A DNA stretch of 8,496 bases from Rhodocyclales bacterium. Lineage in GTDB: Bacteria > Pseudomonadota > Gammaproteobacteria > Burkholderiales > Rhodocyclaceae. The notes under the pieces are model-generated. The model made no database searches and had not been told where the DNA came from. It saw nothing but the letters and a program-made list of their open reading frames with translations. This document shows positions 1-6,402 of the stretch, one piece after another. How positions within the stretch are numbered: position 1 is the first letter of the stretch; each line of letters opens with the position of its first letter. A program made the translations under genes and the position numbers. The stretch spans positions 1-8,496 of the forward strand of contig JAIOPW010000177.1 of the NCBI GenBank assembly GCA_021413665.1, in the 5' to 3' direction.

Positions 1-1
1 A

Positions 2-1300
2 ATGGGTCACTACCTTGCCGCGCGCGCATGCAACGTCAAGGTTCTGCGTTTCGCGTTCGGGTTCGGCAAGGTGATCTGGATGCGGCGCCACGGGCGCGAC
101 GGCACCGAGTGGGCGGTCTCGGCCTTTCCCCTGGGCGGCTATGTCAAAATGCTGGACGAACGCGAGGGCGACGTGGCGGTGGATGAATTGCCGCGTGCCT
201 TCAACCGGCAATCCGTCGGTCGGCGTGCGTTCATCGTTGTGGCGGGCCCGGCGGCCAACTTCCTGCTGGCGATCGTGCTGTACTGGTTCCTCTTCATGCA
301 CGGCGTGACGGAACTCAAGCCCCGTCTCGGACCACCGCCGGTCGGCACGCCGGCGGCGATGGCGGGAGTCGGCGATGGCGTGACGGTTCGCGCGGTCAAT
401 GGCAAGGCCATCGAAACCTGGCAGCAGTTGCGCTGGGAGGTCTTGCGGCGGGCACTGGACAAGGAACCACTGGACCTGGACGTGATCAGCCCGCAACGGG
501 AGACCGGCCGGTACCAAATTGCCACTGATCGTTTCGATCTGGAAGAGCTTGAAAAAGATCCCTTGCGCGCTCTGGGGCTGACCCTCTACCGGCCGCGCCT
601 GCCCGCCGTGGTTGGTCGCGTGCTGCCCGGTTCGGCTGCGGAACTGGCTGGTTTCCGGGAAAGCGACCGCGTGCTCTCCATCGACGGCAAGCCGATCGCC
701 CAATGGGCTGAATTGGCGGCCACGGCGCGCAGTGCGGCGGGACGACCGCTGAAATTCGAGGTAGAGCGCGATGGCCGGTTGGTCGAACTGGTGGCAACAC
801 CGCGCCTGTCTGAGGATGGCGGGCAAAAGCTGGGACGACTGGGCCTGATGGTAAAAGAAGGGCAGGGAGAAGCCTTCGAGATGACCACCGTGGTCAGTTA
901 CGGTCCCCTCGATTCCGTCAGCCGTGCCCTCGAGCAGACCTGGGACACATCGATCCTGAGCCTGCGCATGATGGGGCGAATGCTGACCGGCGAATTGTCG
1001 TGGAAAAACCTTTCCGGGCCAGTCACCATCGCCGATTACGCCGGACAGTCCGCTCGCCTTGGGACCAGCTACTACCTGCGGTTTCTCGCCCTGATCAGCA
1101 TCAGCCTCGGTGTCCTCAACCTGCTGCCGGTGCCGGTTCTGGATGGGGGGCATTTGATGTATTATCTCGTCGAGTTTCTCAAGGGCGGCCCGGTGTCAGA
1201 GCGGGCCCTGGAAATCGGCCAGCAGATCGGTTTCGCCTTATTGGCGTTGCTGATGGCTTTTGCCTTCTACAACGATATCAACCGTCTTGTCTCCGGCTAA
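2..1300 (+). CDS. rseP: RseP, site-2 intramembrane zinc metalloprotease (5'-truncated)
   Basis: RseP is the inner-membrane protease that cuts anti-sigma factor RseA within the membrane after DegS, releasing sigma-E; it also clears remnant signal peptides. The window opens inside the catalytic HExxH motif: the first visible residues are M-G-H, and base 1 (a) could be the last base of a GAA Glu codon, giving HEMGH. The ATG at 2 is therefore almost certainly internal, and roughly 20-25 N-terminal residues are missing. Visible parts, in fragment numbering, are the GGYVKMLDE hairpin near 44-53, a membrane segment near 77-100, two PDZ domains (about 100-190 and 197-280), the NLSGP motif at 336-340, a membrane segment near 359-379 leading into LDGGH (380-384; D381 is the third zinc ligand) and a final membrane segment near 410-427. 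The TAA stop is 15 nt before bamA. Upstream context is not visible. Confidence 0.95.
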   Translation: MGHYLAARACNVKVLRFAFGFGKVIWMRRHGRDGTEWAVSAFPLGGYVKMLDEREGDVAVDELPRAFNRQSVGRRAFIVVAGPAANFLLAIVLYWFLFMHGVTELKPRLGPPPVGTPAAMAGVGDGVTVRAVNGKAIETWQQLRWEVLRRALDKEPLDLDVISPQRETGRYQIATDRFDLEELEKDPLRALGLTLYRPRLPAVVGRVLPGSAAELAGFRESDRVLSIDGKPIAQWAELAATARSAAGRPLKFEVERDGRLVELVATPRLSEDGGQKLGRLGLMVKEGQGEAFEMTTVVSYGPLDSVSRALEQTWDTSILSLRMMGRMLTGELSWKNLSGPVTIADYAGQSARLGTSYYLRFLALISISLGVLNLLPVPVLDGGHLMYYLVEFLKGGPVSERALEIGQQIGFALLALLMAFAFYNDINRLVSG

Positions 1301-1315
1301 TTTTCGTCAAACCAA

Positions 1316-3595
1316 ATGAATAAGAAACTGCTTGCCGGTCTTGTTTCCGCGCTGCTGGTCCGATCCGCGCTGGCTTTTGATCCTTTTCCCATCAAGGATA
1401 TTCGCGTCGAGGGGATTCAGCGCACCGAGGCCGGTACCGTGTTTTCCTATCTGCCGGTGAAGGTGGGCGACACCATGACCGACGAGAAGGCGGCGGCGGC
1501 GATCAAGGCGCTTTTCGCCACCGGCTTCTTCAAGGATGTGCGCCTTGAGATCGACGGACAGGTGCTGGTGGTGGTGCTGGAAGAGCGACCGGCCATCGCA
1601 TCGCTGGAATTCACCGGCCTCAAGGCCTTCAAGCCGGAAGACCTGAAGAAGTCATTGCGCGATGTCGGTCTTGCGGAATCGCGCATTTTCGATCGCGCCA
1701 TGGTGGAACGCGCGGAGCAGGAATTGAAGCGGCAGTATCTTGCGCAGGGACACTATGCGGTTCAGGTGACGACGACCATCACGCCGCTGGAACGCAATCG
1801 CGTCGGCGTGAATTTCGCGGTAAGCGAGGGCGACATCGCCAAGATCAAGCAGATCAACATCATCGGCACCTCGGCATTCAGCGAATCCGACCTGCTCGAT
1901 CTGATGGCGTTGCGCACGCCGGGCTGGCTGACCTGGTATACCAAGAACGACCAGTACTCCAAGCAGAAGCTTTCCGGCGACCTGGAAAAGCTGCGCTCCC
2001 ATTATCTTGATCGCGGCTATCTGGAATTCAATATTGATTCCACGCAAGTCTCCATCTCGCCGGACAAGCAGGACATCTACATCACCGTCAATATCACCGA
2101 GGGTGAACGATACTCTGTCTCTTCAGTCAAGCTGGCCGGTCAGTTGTTGCTGCCGGAAGAGGAATTGACCAAGCTGGTCCTGATAAAGCCAGGTGAGGTG
2201 TTCTCGCGGGAAAAGATGACCGATACGACCAAGGCCATCAGCGAGCGTCTGGGCAACGAAGGCTATGCGTTCGCCAACGTCAATGCGGCGCCGGAGCTGG
2301 ACAAGGAAAAACGGCAGGTGGCGTTCACGGTCTTCATCGATCCGGGACGCCGCGTTTATGTGCGCCGGATCAATGTCAGTGGCAACACGCGGACGCGTGA
2401 CGAAGTGATACGCCGCGAAATGCGCCAGGCCGAATCCGGCTGGTACGACGGCGAGAAGATCAACAAGTCGCGCAGCCGGGTCGATCGGCTGGGCTATTTC
2501 GACGACGTCACCGTCGAAACTCCCCCCGTCGCGGGAACCACGGACCAGGTCGATATGGAGATCAAGGTCAAGGAGAAGCCGACCGGCAACATGATGCTGG
2601 GAGCCGGTTTCTCAAGTGCCGAAAAAGTGACTCTTTCCGGTTCGGTGCAGCAGCAGAATCTGTTCGGCAGCGGCAAGCATGTCGGGGTTCAGGTCAGCAC
2701 CAGCAAGTCGAACAAGGTTTACTCGCTATCACATACCGACCCCTATTTCACGGTCGACGGCGTCAGCCAGGGTTTCGATATCTACACCCGCAAGACCGAC
2801 AGCAGCACGCTGGCGGTCGGCAGCTTCGGCTCGGACTCGATGGGCGGCGGACTGCGCTGGGGCCTTCCCGTTGCCGAGGACGACTACCTCAATCTCGGGC
2901 TTTCGATCGACCGTACCACGCTATATGTGGACAGCAACAGCCCGCTTCGTTATCAGGACTACGTGGCACGTTCCGGCGCGCGCAGCAATACCCTGCTGAC
3001 GACTGTTGGTTGGCAGAAGGATGGTCGCGACAGTCTGTTGGTGACTACAAAAGGGGTCTATCGGCGTGCGGTGCTCGAGCTCGCGCTACCTGGCAGTACC
3101 GCAACCTATGTGCGGGCCACCTATCAGCATCAGCACTTCTTTCCGCTGGATCGCAAGTTGACGCTGGCGCTGAATGGCGAGATCGGGTTGGCGAAGTCCT
3201 ATGGCAACAAGGATCTTCCTTTCTTCAAGAACTTCTACGCCGGCGGCATTGGATCGGTGCGTGGCTTCGAGTCGAGTTCGCTCGGGCCGCGCGACCTGGC
3301 CACCAATGAGGCGCTGGGTGGCGACAAGCGACTGGTCGGAAACGCGGAACTGCTGTTTCCCGTGCCGGGAATGGGTCAGGACAATTCCTTGCGCCTGAGC
3401 GCATTTTTGGATGCCGGCGGTGTCTGGGGTTACGACAGCAAGTTCAGTTTCGGCAGCATGCGGTACAGTGGTGGTATTGGCCTCGCATGGAATTCACCGA
3501 TGGGTCCGCTGAAGTTTTCCTTCGCCAATCCGTTCAACAAGAAAGCTGAAGACAAATTGCAGCGTCTGCAGTTCCAGATGGGTTCGGTCTTTTGA
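1316..3595 (+). CDS. bamA: BamA, outer-membrane beta-barrel assembly protein
   Basis: BamA is the essential Omp85-family core of the BAM complex, folding and inserting beta-barrel proteins into the outer membrane. The 759 residues are slightly shorter than E. coli BamA (810). A signal peptide (MNKK, hydrophobic stretch, ALA before F21) predicts cleavage after residue 20. Five POTRA domains follow at about 21-92, 93-172, 173-264, 265-346 and 347-422, then a 16-strand barrel from about 424. The lid-loop VRGF motif is at 648-651, preceded by YAGGIGS, and the chain ends in Phe, as the outer-membrane C-terminal signal requires. The first start after the in-frame rseP stop is the ATG at 1316, which gives a proper signal peptide, although no Shine-Dalgarno precedes it. 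An Arg at position 16, five residues before the predicted cut, is unusual. The reading frame is the same as that of rseP. Skp follows after 21 nt, matching its role of feeding substrate to BAM. Confidence 0.98.
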   Translation: MNKKLLAGLVSALLVRSALAFDPFPIKDIRVEGIQRTEAGTVFSYLPVKVGDTMTDEKAAAAIKALFATGFFKDVRLEIDGQVLVVVLEERPAIASLEFTGLKAFKPEDLKKSLRDVGLAESRIFDRAMVERAEQELKRQYLAQGHYAVQVTTTITPLERNRVGVNFAVSEGDIAKIKQINIIGTSAFSESDLLDLMALRTPGWLTWYTKNDQYSKQKLSGDLEKLRSHYLDRGYLEFNIDSTQVSISPDKQDIYITVNITEGERYSVSSVKLAGQLLLPEEELTKLVLIKPGEVFSREKMTDTTKAISERLGNEGYAFANVNAAPELDKEKRQVAFTVFIDPGRRVYVRRINVSGNTRTRDEVIRREMRQAESGWYDGEKINKSRSRVDRLGYFDDVTVETPPVAGTTDQVDMEIKVKEKPTGNMMLGAGFSSAEKVTLSGSVQQQNLFGSGKHVGVQVSTSKSNKVYSLSHTDPYFTVDGVSQGFDIYTRKTDSSTLAVGSFGSDSMGGGLRWGLPVAEDDYLNLGLSIDRTTLYVDSNSPLRYQDYVARSGARSNTLLTTVGWQKDGRDSLLVTTKGVYRRAVLELALPGSTATYVRATYQHQHFFPLDRKLTLALNGEIGLAKSYGNKDLPFFKNFYAGGIGSVRGFESSSLGPRDLATNEALGGDKRLVGNAELLFPVPGMGQDNSLRLSAFLDAGGVWGYDSKFSFGSMRYSGGIGLAWNSPMGPLKFSFANPFNKKAEDKLQRLQFQMGSVF

Positions 3596-3607
3596 TCCCC
3601 TTATAGC

Positions 3608-3612
3608 GAGAG
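3608..3612 (+). promoter_or_regulatory. Weak Shine-Dalgarno for skp
   Basis: The bases GAGAG end 4 nt before the skp ATG, within the 21-nt bamA-skp gap. This is a partial match to the anti-Shine-Dalgarno. The gap shows no convincing -35/-10 pair and no hairpin, so skp is probably transcribed with bamA. Confidence 0.4.
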
Positions 3613-3616
3613 AATC

Positions 3617-4117
3617 ATGTTAAAGAAAATCATTGTCGCAAGTACCGCCCTGTTGTTGATCTCGTCCGGCGTCATGGCCGAGGGCAAGATCGGTTTCGTC
3701 AATAGTCAGAAGATACTGAACGATGCGCCGCAGGCAGCGCGCGCAAAAAAGAAGATCGAAAAGGACTTCGAAAAACGCGATCAGGATCTTCAGCGCATTG
3801 CCAAGCAACTGCAGGGCATGCAGGAGAATATCGACAAGAACGCGGTGACCATGGCCGAGAGCGAGCGCCGCGCCAAGGAACGCGAGTTCGCCGAACTCAA
3901 TCGTGATTTCCAGCGCAAGCAAAGGGAGTTTCGCGAGGATCTGAGCCAGCGGCAGAACGAGGAAATGGCGTCGATATTCGAGCGGGTTAACAAGATCATC
4001 AAGCAGATCGCCGAGGCCGAGAAATACGACATCATTTTCCAGGAGGCTGTCTACGCCAACCCGCGGATCGATATCACCGACAGGGTAATCAAGGCACTGG
4101 GTGACGGCACCAAGTAA
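3617..4117 (+). CDS. skp: Skp/OmpH-family periplasmic chaperone
   Basis: Skp is a trimeric periplasmic chaperone that holds unfolded outer-membrane proteins in a cavity and passes them to the Bam complex. The 166-residue product starts with a clear signal peptide (MLKK, hydrophobic core, VMA before E22). The mature protein begins GKIGFVNSQKIL, the typical first beta strand of the OmpH family. A long, highly charged Lys/Glu/Arg/Gln-rich coiled coil (about residues 40-125) forms the tentacles, and a closing segment (YDIIFQEAVYANPRIDITDRV) returns to the trimer core. The length matches E. coli Skp (161 with signal). It lies between bamA and lpxD, the usual place in proteobacteria. Its last 17 nt overlap the proposed lpxD start. 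An in-frame A AAA AAG heptamer lies at 3745-3751, in the early coiled coil. Confidence 0.96.
   Translation: MLKKIIVASTALLLISSGVMAEGKIGFVNSQKILNDAPQAARAKKKIEKDFEKRDQDLQRIAKQLQGMQENIDKNAVTMAESERRAKEREFAELNRDFQRKQREFREDLSQRQNEEMASIFERVNKIIKQIAEAEKYDIIFQEAVYANPRIDITDRVIKALGDGTK
4091..4094 (+). promoter_or_regulatory. Candidate Shine-Dalgarno for the lpxD GTG start
   Basis: AAGG lies inside the end of skp, 6 nt before the GTG at 4101. It is the only ribosome-binding-like motif near either candidate lpxD start, and it favours the 4101 GTG over the later GTG at 4131. Confidence 0.4.
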
Positions 4118-5153
4118 GTCGGTTCTGGCCGTGGCGCTGCGGCTTGACGAGATCGTCGCCCGATTCGGCGGAGAAATAGTCGGCGCCGGCGACACGGTGA
4201 TTTCCCGCATCGGCACGCTGGAGGGCGCCGAGCCCGGCGATCTGGCATTTCTCGCCAATCCCAGGTATCGCCATCAACTTGCGACTACTCGTGCCGCGGC
4301 CGTCATCATGGCGCCGCCAGTTGCGGATGGCCCGGCGGCGGCAATTCTGACGCCTCAGCCTTATCTCTATTACGCTCGCGTTGCGCAGTGGCTCAATCCG
4401 GTGCCGGTGCCGGCGCCGGGCGTGCATCCAAGCGCCGTGGTAGAGGGCGACGTGGCACCCAGTGCCAGCATAGGTCCGAACGTGTGGGTGGGGCCAGGCT
4501 CGACGATAGGCGGGCAGGTCGTGATTGCGGCGAACTGCAGCATAGGTGAAGGGGTCGAGATCGGTGCCGGTACCCGGCTCGCGAGTAACGTCGCCATTTA
4601 TTCCGGAAGCCGTTTGGGGGAGCGCTGCCTGGTTCACTCCGGGGCGGTGATTGGTGCCGACGGCTTTGGTTTTGCACGCGAAGCGGATGGCGCCTGGGTC
4701 AAGATTCCGCAAGTAGGTCGTGTGCTGATCGGGAACGATGTGGAAATCGGCGCCGGTACCACGATCGATCGAGGCGCGCTGGGCGACACGATGATCGGCG
4801 ACGGCGTCAAGCTGGACAACCAGATTCAGGTTGGTCACAACGTGCGGATCGGCGCCCATACCGCCATGGCCGGGTGTGTCGGCATTGCTGGCAGCGCGGT
4901 AATCGGCGCGCGCTGTACGGTCGGTGGCGGGGCGGTTATCCTCGGCCACCTGAACATCGCCGACGACGTCAATGTGTCTGCCGGAACGCTGGTGACCAAG
5001 TCGATCGCCGGCGCAGGCACCTACAGTGGCGCGGTGCCCTTCCTCGAACATGGCGACTGGCTCAAGAATTTTTCGCGGCTGCGTCATCTTGATGCGATGG
5101 CCGATAAAATTCGTGCCCTCGAACAGCGGCTTGCCGCACTGGAGAAGAATTGA
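4101..5153 (+). CDS. lpxD: LpxD, UDP-3-O-(3-hydroxyacyl)glucosamine N-acyltransferase
   Basis: LpxD catalyses the third lipid A step: it moves a 3-hydroxyacyl chain from acyl carrier protein to the free 2-amino group of UDP-3-O-acyl-glucosamine in the cytoplasm. The 350-residue form has an N-terminal uridine-binding domain (about 12-105), including the family pattern YLYYARVAQWL. A left-handed beta-helix of hexapeptide repeats begins near HPSAVV (H109) and contains ADGFGFA and IDRGAL; a C-terminal helix ends LEQRLAALEKN. The catalytic His, H239 in E. coli, matches H246 in QVGHNVRIG. The start is uncertain: GTG at 4101 has an AAGG upstream and overlaps skp by 17 nt, while GTG at 4131 (V11) gives 340 residues, closer to the 341 of E. 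coli, and leaves a 13-nt gap. The stop TGA shares a base with the fabZ ATG. Confidence 0.96.
   Translation: MTAPSKSVLAVALRLDEIVARFGGEIVGAGDTVISRIGTLEGAEPGDLAFLANPRYRHQLATTRAAAVIMAPPVADGPAAAILTPQPYLYYARVAQWLNPVPVPAPGVHPSAVVEGDVAPSASIGPNVWVGPGSTIGGQVVIAANCSIGEGVEIGAGTRLASNVAIYSGSRLGERCLVHSGAVIGADGFGFAREADGAWVKIPQVGRVLIGNDVEIGAGTTIDRGALGDTMIGDGVKLDNQIQVGHNVRIGAHTAMAGCVGIAGSAVIGARCTVGGGAVILGHLNIADDVNVSAGTLVTKSIAGAGTYSGAVPFLEHGDWLKNFSRLRHLDAMADKIRALEQRLAALEKN
5141..5147 (+). promoter_or_regulatory. Shine-Dalgarno for fabZ at 5153
   Basis: GGAGAAG sits within the last lpxD codons, 5 nt before the ATG at 5153. It is one of the best ribosome-binding sites in the window and is the main reason to prefer the 5153 start over the later ATG at 5192. 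Confidence 0.6.
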
Positions 5154-5629
5154 TGAGCGAAAAAGGCGTCGGAGGGGCCGTCGAATCCCGCATGGATATC
5201 CACGAAATTCTGAACTACTTGCCGCATCGCTACCCGTTCCTGCTGGTCGATCGCGTGCTGGAAGCAATCCCCGGCGAGCGGATTACCGCGCTGAAGAATG
5301 TCAGCATGAATGAGCCATTCTTTCCGGGGCACTACCCGCATCATCCGGTGATGCCCGGCGTACTGGTGGTCGAGGCGATGGCGCAGACGGCGGCGATCCT
5401 CTCCTTCAAGACCATGGACAGCCGGCCCGATGACAAATCGGTGTACTACTTCGTCGGCATCGACAATGCGCGCTTCAAGCGGCCGGTCGGTCCCGGCGAC
5501 CAGTTGGTGATCGATGTCACGCTCGTCGCCAACAAGCGCGGCATCTGGAAATTTTCGGCGACAGCGAAGGTGGACGGGCTGGTGGCTGCGGAAGCCGACC
5601 TGATCTGCGCCGTTCGTCCAACGCCCTGA
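5153..5629 (+). CDS. fabZ: FabZ, 3-hydroxyacyl-ACP dehydratase
   Basis: FabZ dehydrates (3R)-hydroxyacyl-ACP to trans-2-enoyl-ACP in fatty-acid elongation. It uses the same hydroxyacyl-ACP that LpxA and LpxD take for lipid A, so its place between them links phospholipid and LPS supply. The 158-residue product is a single hot-dog domain. The catalytic pair is H60 in FPGHYP and E74 in VVEAMAQ, with the same 14-residue spacing as H54/E68 of E. coli. Other family marks are ILNYLPHRYPFLLVDRV near the start and YYFVGIDNARFKRPVGPGD. The ATG at 5153 overlaps the lpxD stop as TGATG and has a good Shine-Dalgarno. Many family members begin at MDIHEIL, here the ATG at 5192, which would give 145 residues; the 13 extra residues (SEKGVGGAVESR after Met) look unstructured. 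The stop overlaps lpxA as TGATG. Confidence 0.96.
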   Translation: MSEKGVGGAVESRMDIHEILNYLPHRYPFLLVDRVLEAIPGERITALKNVSMNEPFFPGHYPHHPVMPGVLVVEAMAQTAAILSFKTMDSRPDDKSVYYFVGIDNARFKRPVGPGDQLVIDVTLVANKRGIWKFSATAKVDGLVAAEADLICAVRPTP

Positions 5630-6402
5630 TGAGCATTCATCCTACCGCCATCGTCCATCCCGCGGCGAAACTGGGTCGTGGCGTGGTGGTCGGCCCATAC
5701 TCGATCGTGGGCGAGCATGTCGAGATTGGCGAGCACACTGTGATCGGCCCCCATGTCGTGTTGGCCGGACACACCCGAATAGGCCGCGACAATCGCATCT
5801 TCCAGTTCTGCTCCATCGGCGAACAGCCGCAGGACAAGAAATACGCCGGCGAACCGACGCGACTGGAAATAGGCGATCGCAACACTATCCGGGAGTTCTG
5901 TACCTTCAATTGCGGCACCGCGCAGGATGCCGGCGTCACTCGCCTTGGCGACGACAACTGGATCATGGCCTATGTGCATCTGGCACATGATTGCCAGGTC
6001 GGCGACCGTACCATATTCGCCAATAACGCCCAGTTGGCAGGCCATGTGCATATTGGCGACTGGGCCATCCTCGGCGGCTTCACGGTGGTTCATCAGTTCG
6101 TGCGCATCGGCGCCCACAGCATCACGGCAATGGGTACCATCCTGTTCCAGGATTTGCCACCCTTCGTCATGGCGGCGGGTAATCCGGCGGAGCCGCGCAG
6201 TATCAACGCCGAAGGCCTCAAGCGACGCGGTTTTTCGCTTGACGCCGTGGCCGCTGTCAAGCGCGCCTACAAGACGCTGTACAAGGGGGGGGTGACGCTT
6301 GACGAGGCGCGCGCTCGCATCAGCGCGGACTCTGCTCTTGCGCCTGAGTTGGCGTTGCTTGCCGACTTTCTCTCGGTGCCGGGACGAGGGATCGTGCGCT
6401 GA
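5629..6402 (+). CDS. lpxA: LpxA, UDP-N-acetylglucosamine O-acyltransferase
   Basis: LpxA performs the first lipid A step: reversible transfer of a 3-hydroxyacyl chain from ACP to the 3-OH of UDP-GlcNAc, as a cytoplasmic homotrimer. The 257 residues (262 in E. coli) start with MSIHPTAIVHPAAKLG and form a left-handed beta-helix to about residue 185, followed by the helical region containing EGLKRRGFS. H120 in LAHDCQVG aligns with catalytic H125 of E. coli with a constant offset of five, and H139 in VVHQF with H144. Gly168 in AAGN aligns with G173, the E. coli hydrocarbon-ruler residue. FNCGT resembles the FNTGT of other Betaproteobacteria, where E. coli has IHRGT. The ATG shares a base with the fabZ stop and has no Shine-Dalgarno, suggesting coupled translation. 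A run of eight G at 6285-6292 covers codons 219-222. The stop overlaps the lpxB ATG as TGATG. Confidence 0.98.
   Translation: MSIHPTAIVHPAAKLGRGVVVGPYSIVGEHVEIGEHTVIGPHVVLAGHTRIGRDNRIFQFCSIGEQPQDKKYAGEPTRLEIGDRNTIREFCTFNCGTAQDAGVTRLGDDNWIMAYVHLAHDCQVGDRTIFANNAQLAGHVHIGDWAILGGFTVVHQFVRIGAHSITAMGTILFQDLPPFVMAAGNPAEPRSINAEGLKRRGFSLDAVAAVKRAYKTLYKGGVTLDEARARISADSALAPELALLADFLSVPGRGIVR
6285..6292 (+). repeat. G8 homopolymer tract inside lpxA
   Basis: Eight consecutive G residues are read as aaG GGG GGG Gtg (Lys219 to Val222 of LpxA). It is the longest mononucleotide run I noticed in the window. Gain or loss of a single G puts a TGA in frame within a few codons, because the downstream bases read tgacgcttga. 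Whether it slips in the cell is unknown. Confidence 0.9.
6386..6390 (+). promoter_or_regulatory. Possible Shine-Dalgarno for lpxB
   Basis: GAGGG lies 11 nt before the lpxB ATG, within the last lpxA codons. The spacing is on the long side, so it may act together with coupling through the TGATG junction. Confidence 0.35.

Noticed and set aside
1145..1150. G6 run in rseP
   Set aside because: It encodes the Gly-Gly of the conserved LDGGH motif and is too short to suggest slippage.
1000..1323. 107-codon + strand ORF bridging rseP and bamA
   Set aside because: It lies in another frame of the conserved RseP C-terminus, and its translation resembles no family. A bridging peptide would be possible only by chance.
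3596..3616. Possible promoter or terminator between bamA and skp (ttatag)
   Set aside because: The gap is only 21 nt, with no -35 partner, no inverted repeat and no T-run. Co-transcription is simpler.
508..4760. Palindrome ccggtacc found at 508, 1431, 4567 and 4753
   Set aside because: Each copy lies inside conserved coding sequence (Gly-Thr or Arg-Tyr codons), with no shared flanks or regular spacing, so it is explained by codon use rather than a repeat element.
4425..4990. Apparent periodic repeats in lpxD (and likewise in lpxA)
   Set aside because: These reflect the hexapeptide repeats of the left-handed beta-helix at protein level; they are not DNA repeats or a CRISPR array.
4089..5267. 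392-codon antisense ORF across lpxD
   Set aside because: It mirrors the lpxD coding sequence. Its protein is rich in Arg, His, Ala and Gly with no recognisable domain, and the + strand frame is an unmistakable LpxD. GC-rich hexapeptide-repeat genes readily leave their reverse frames open.
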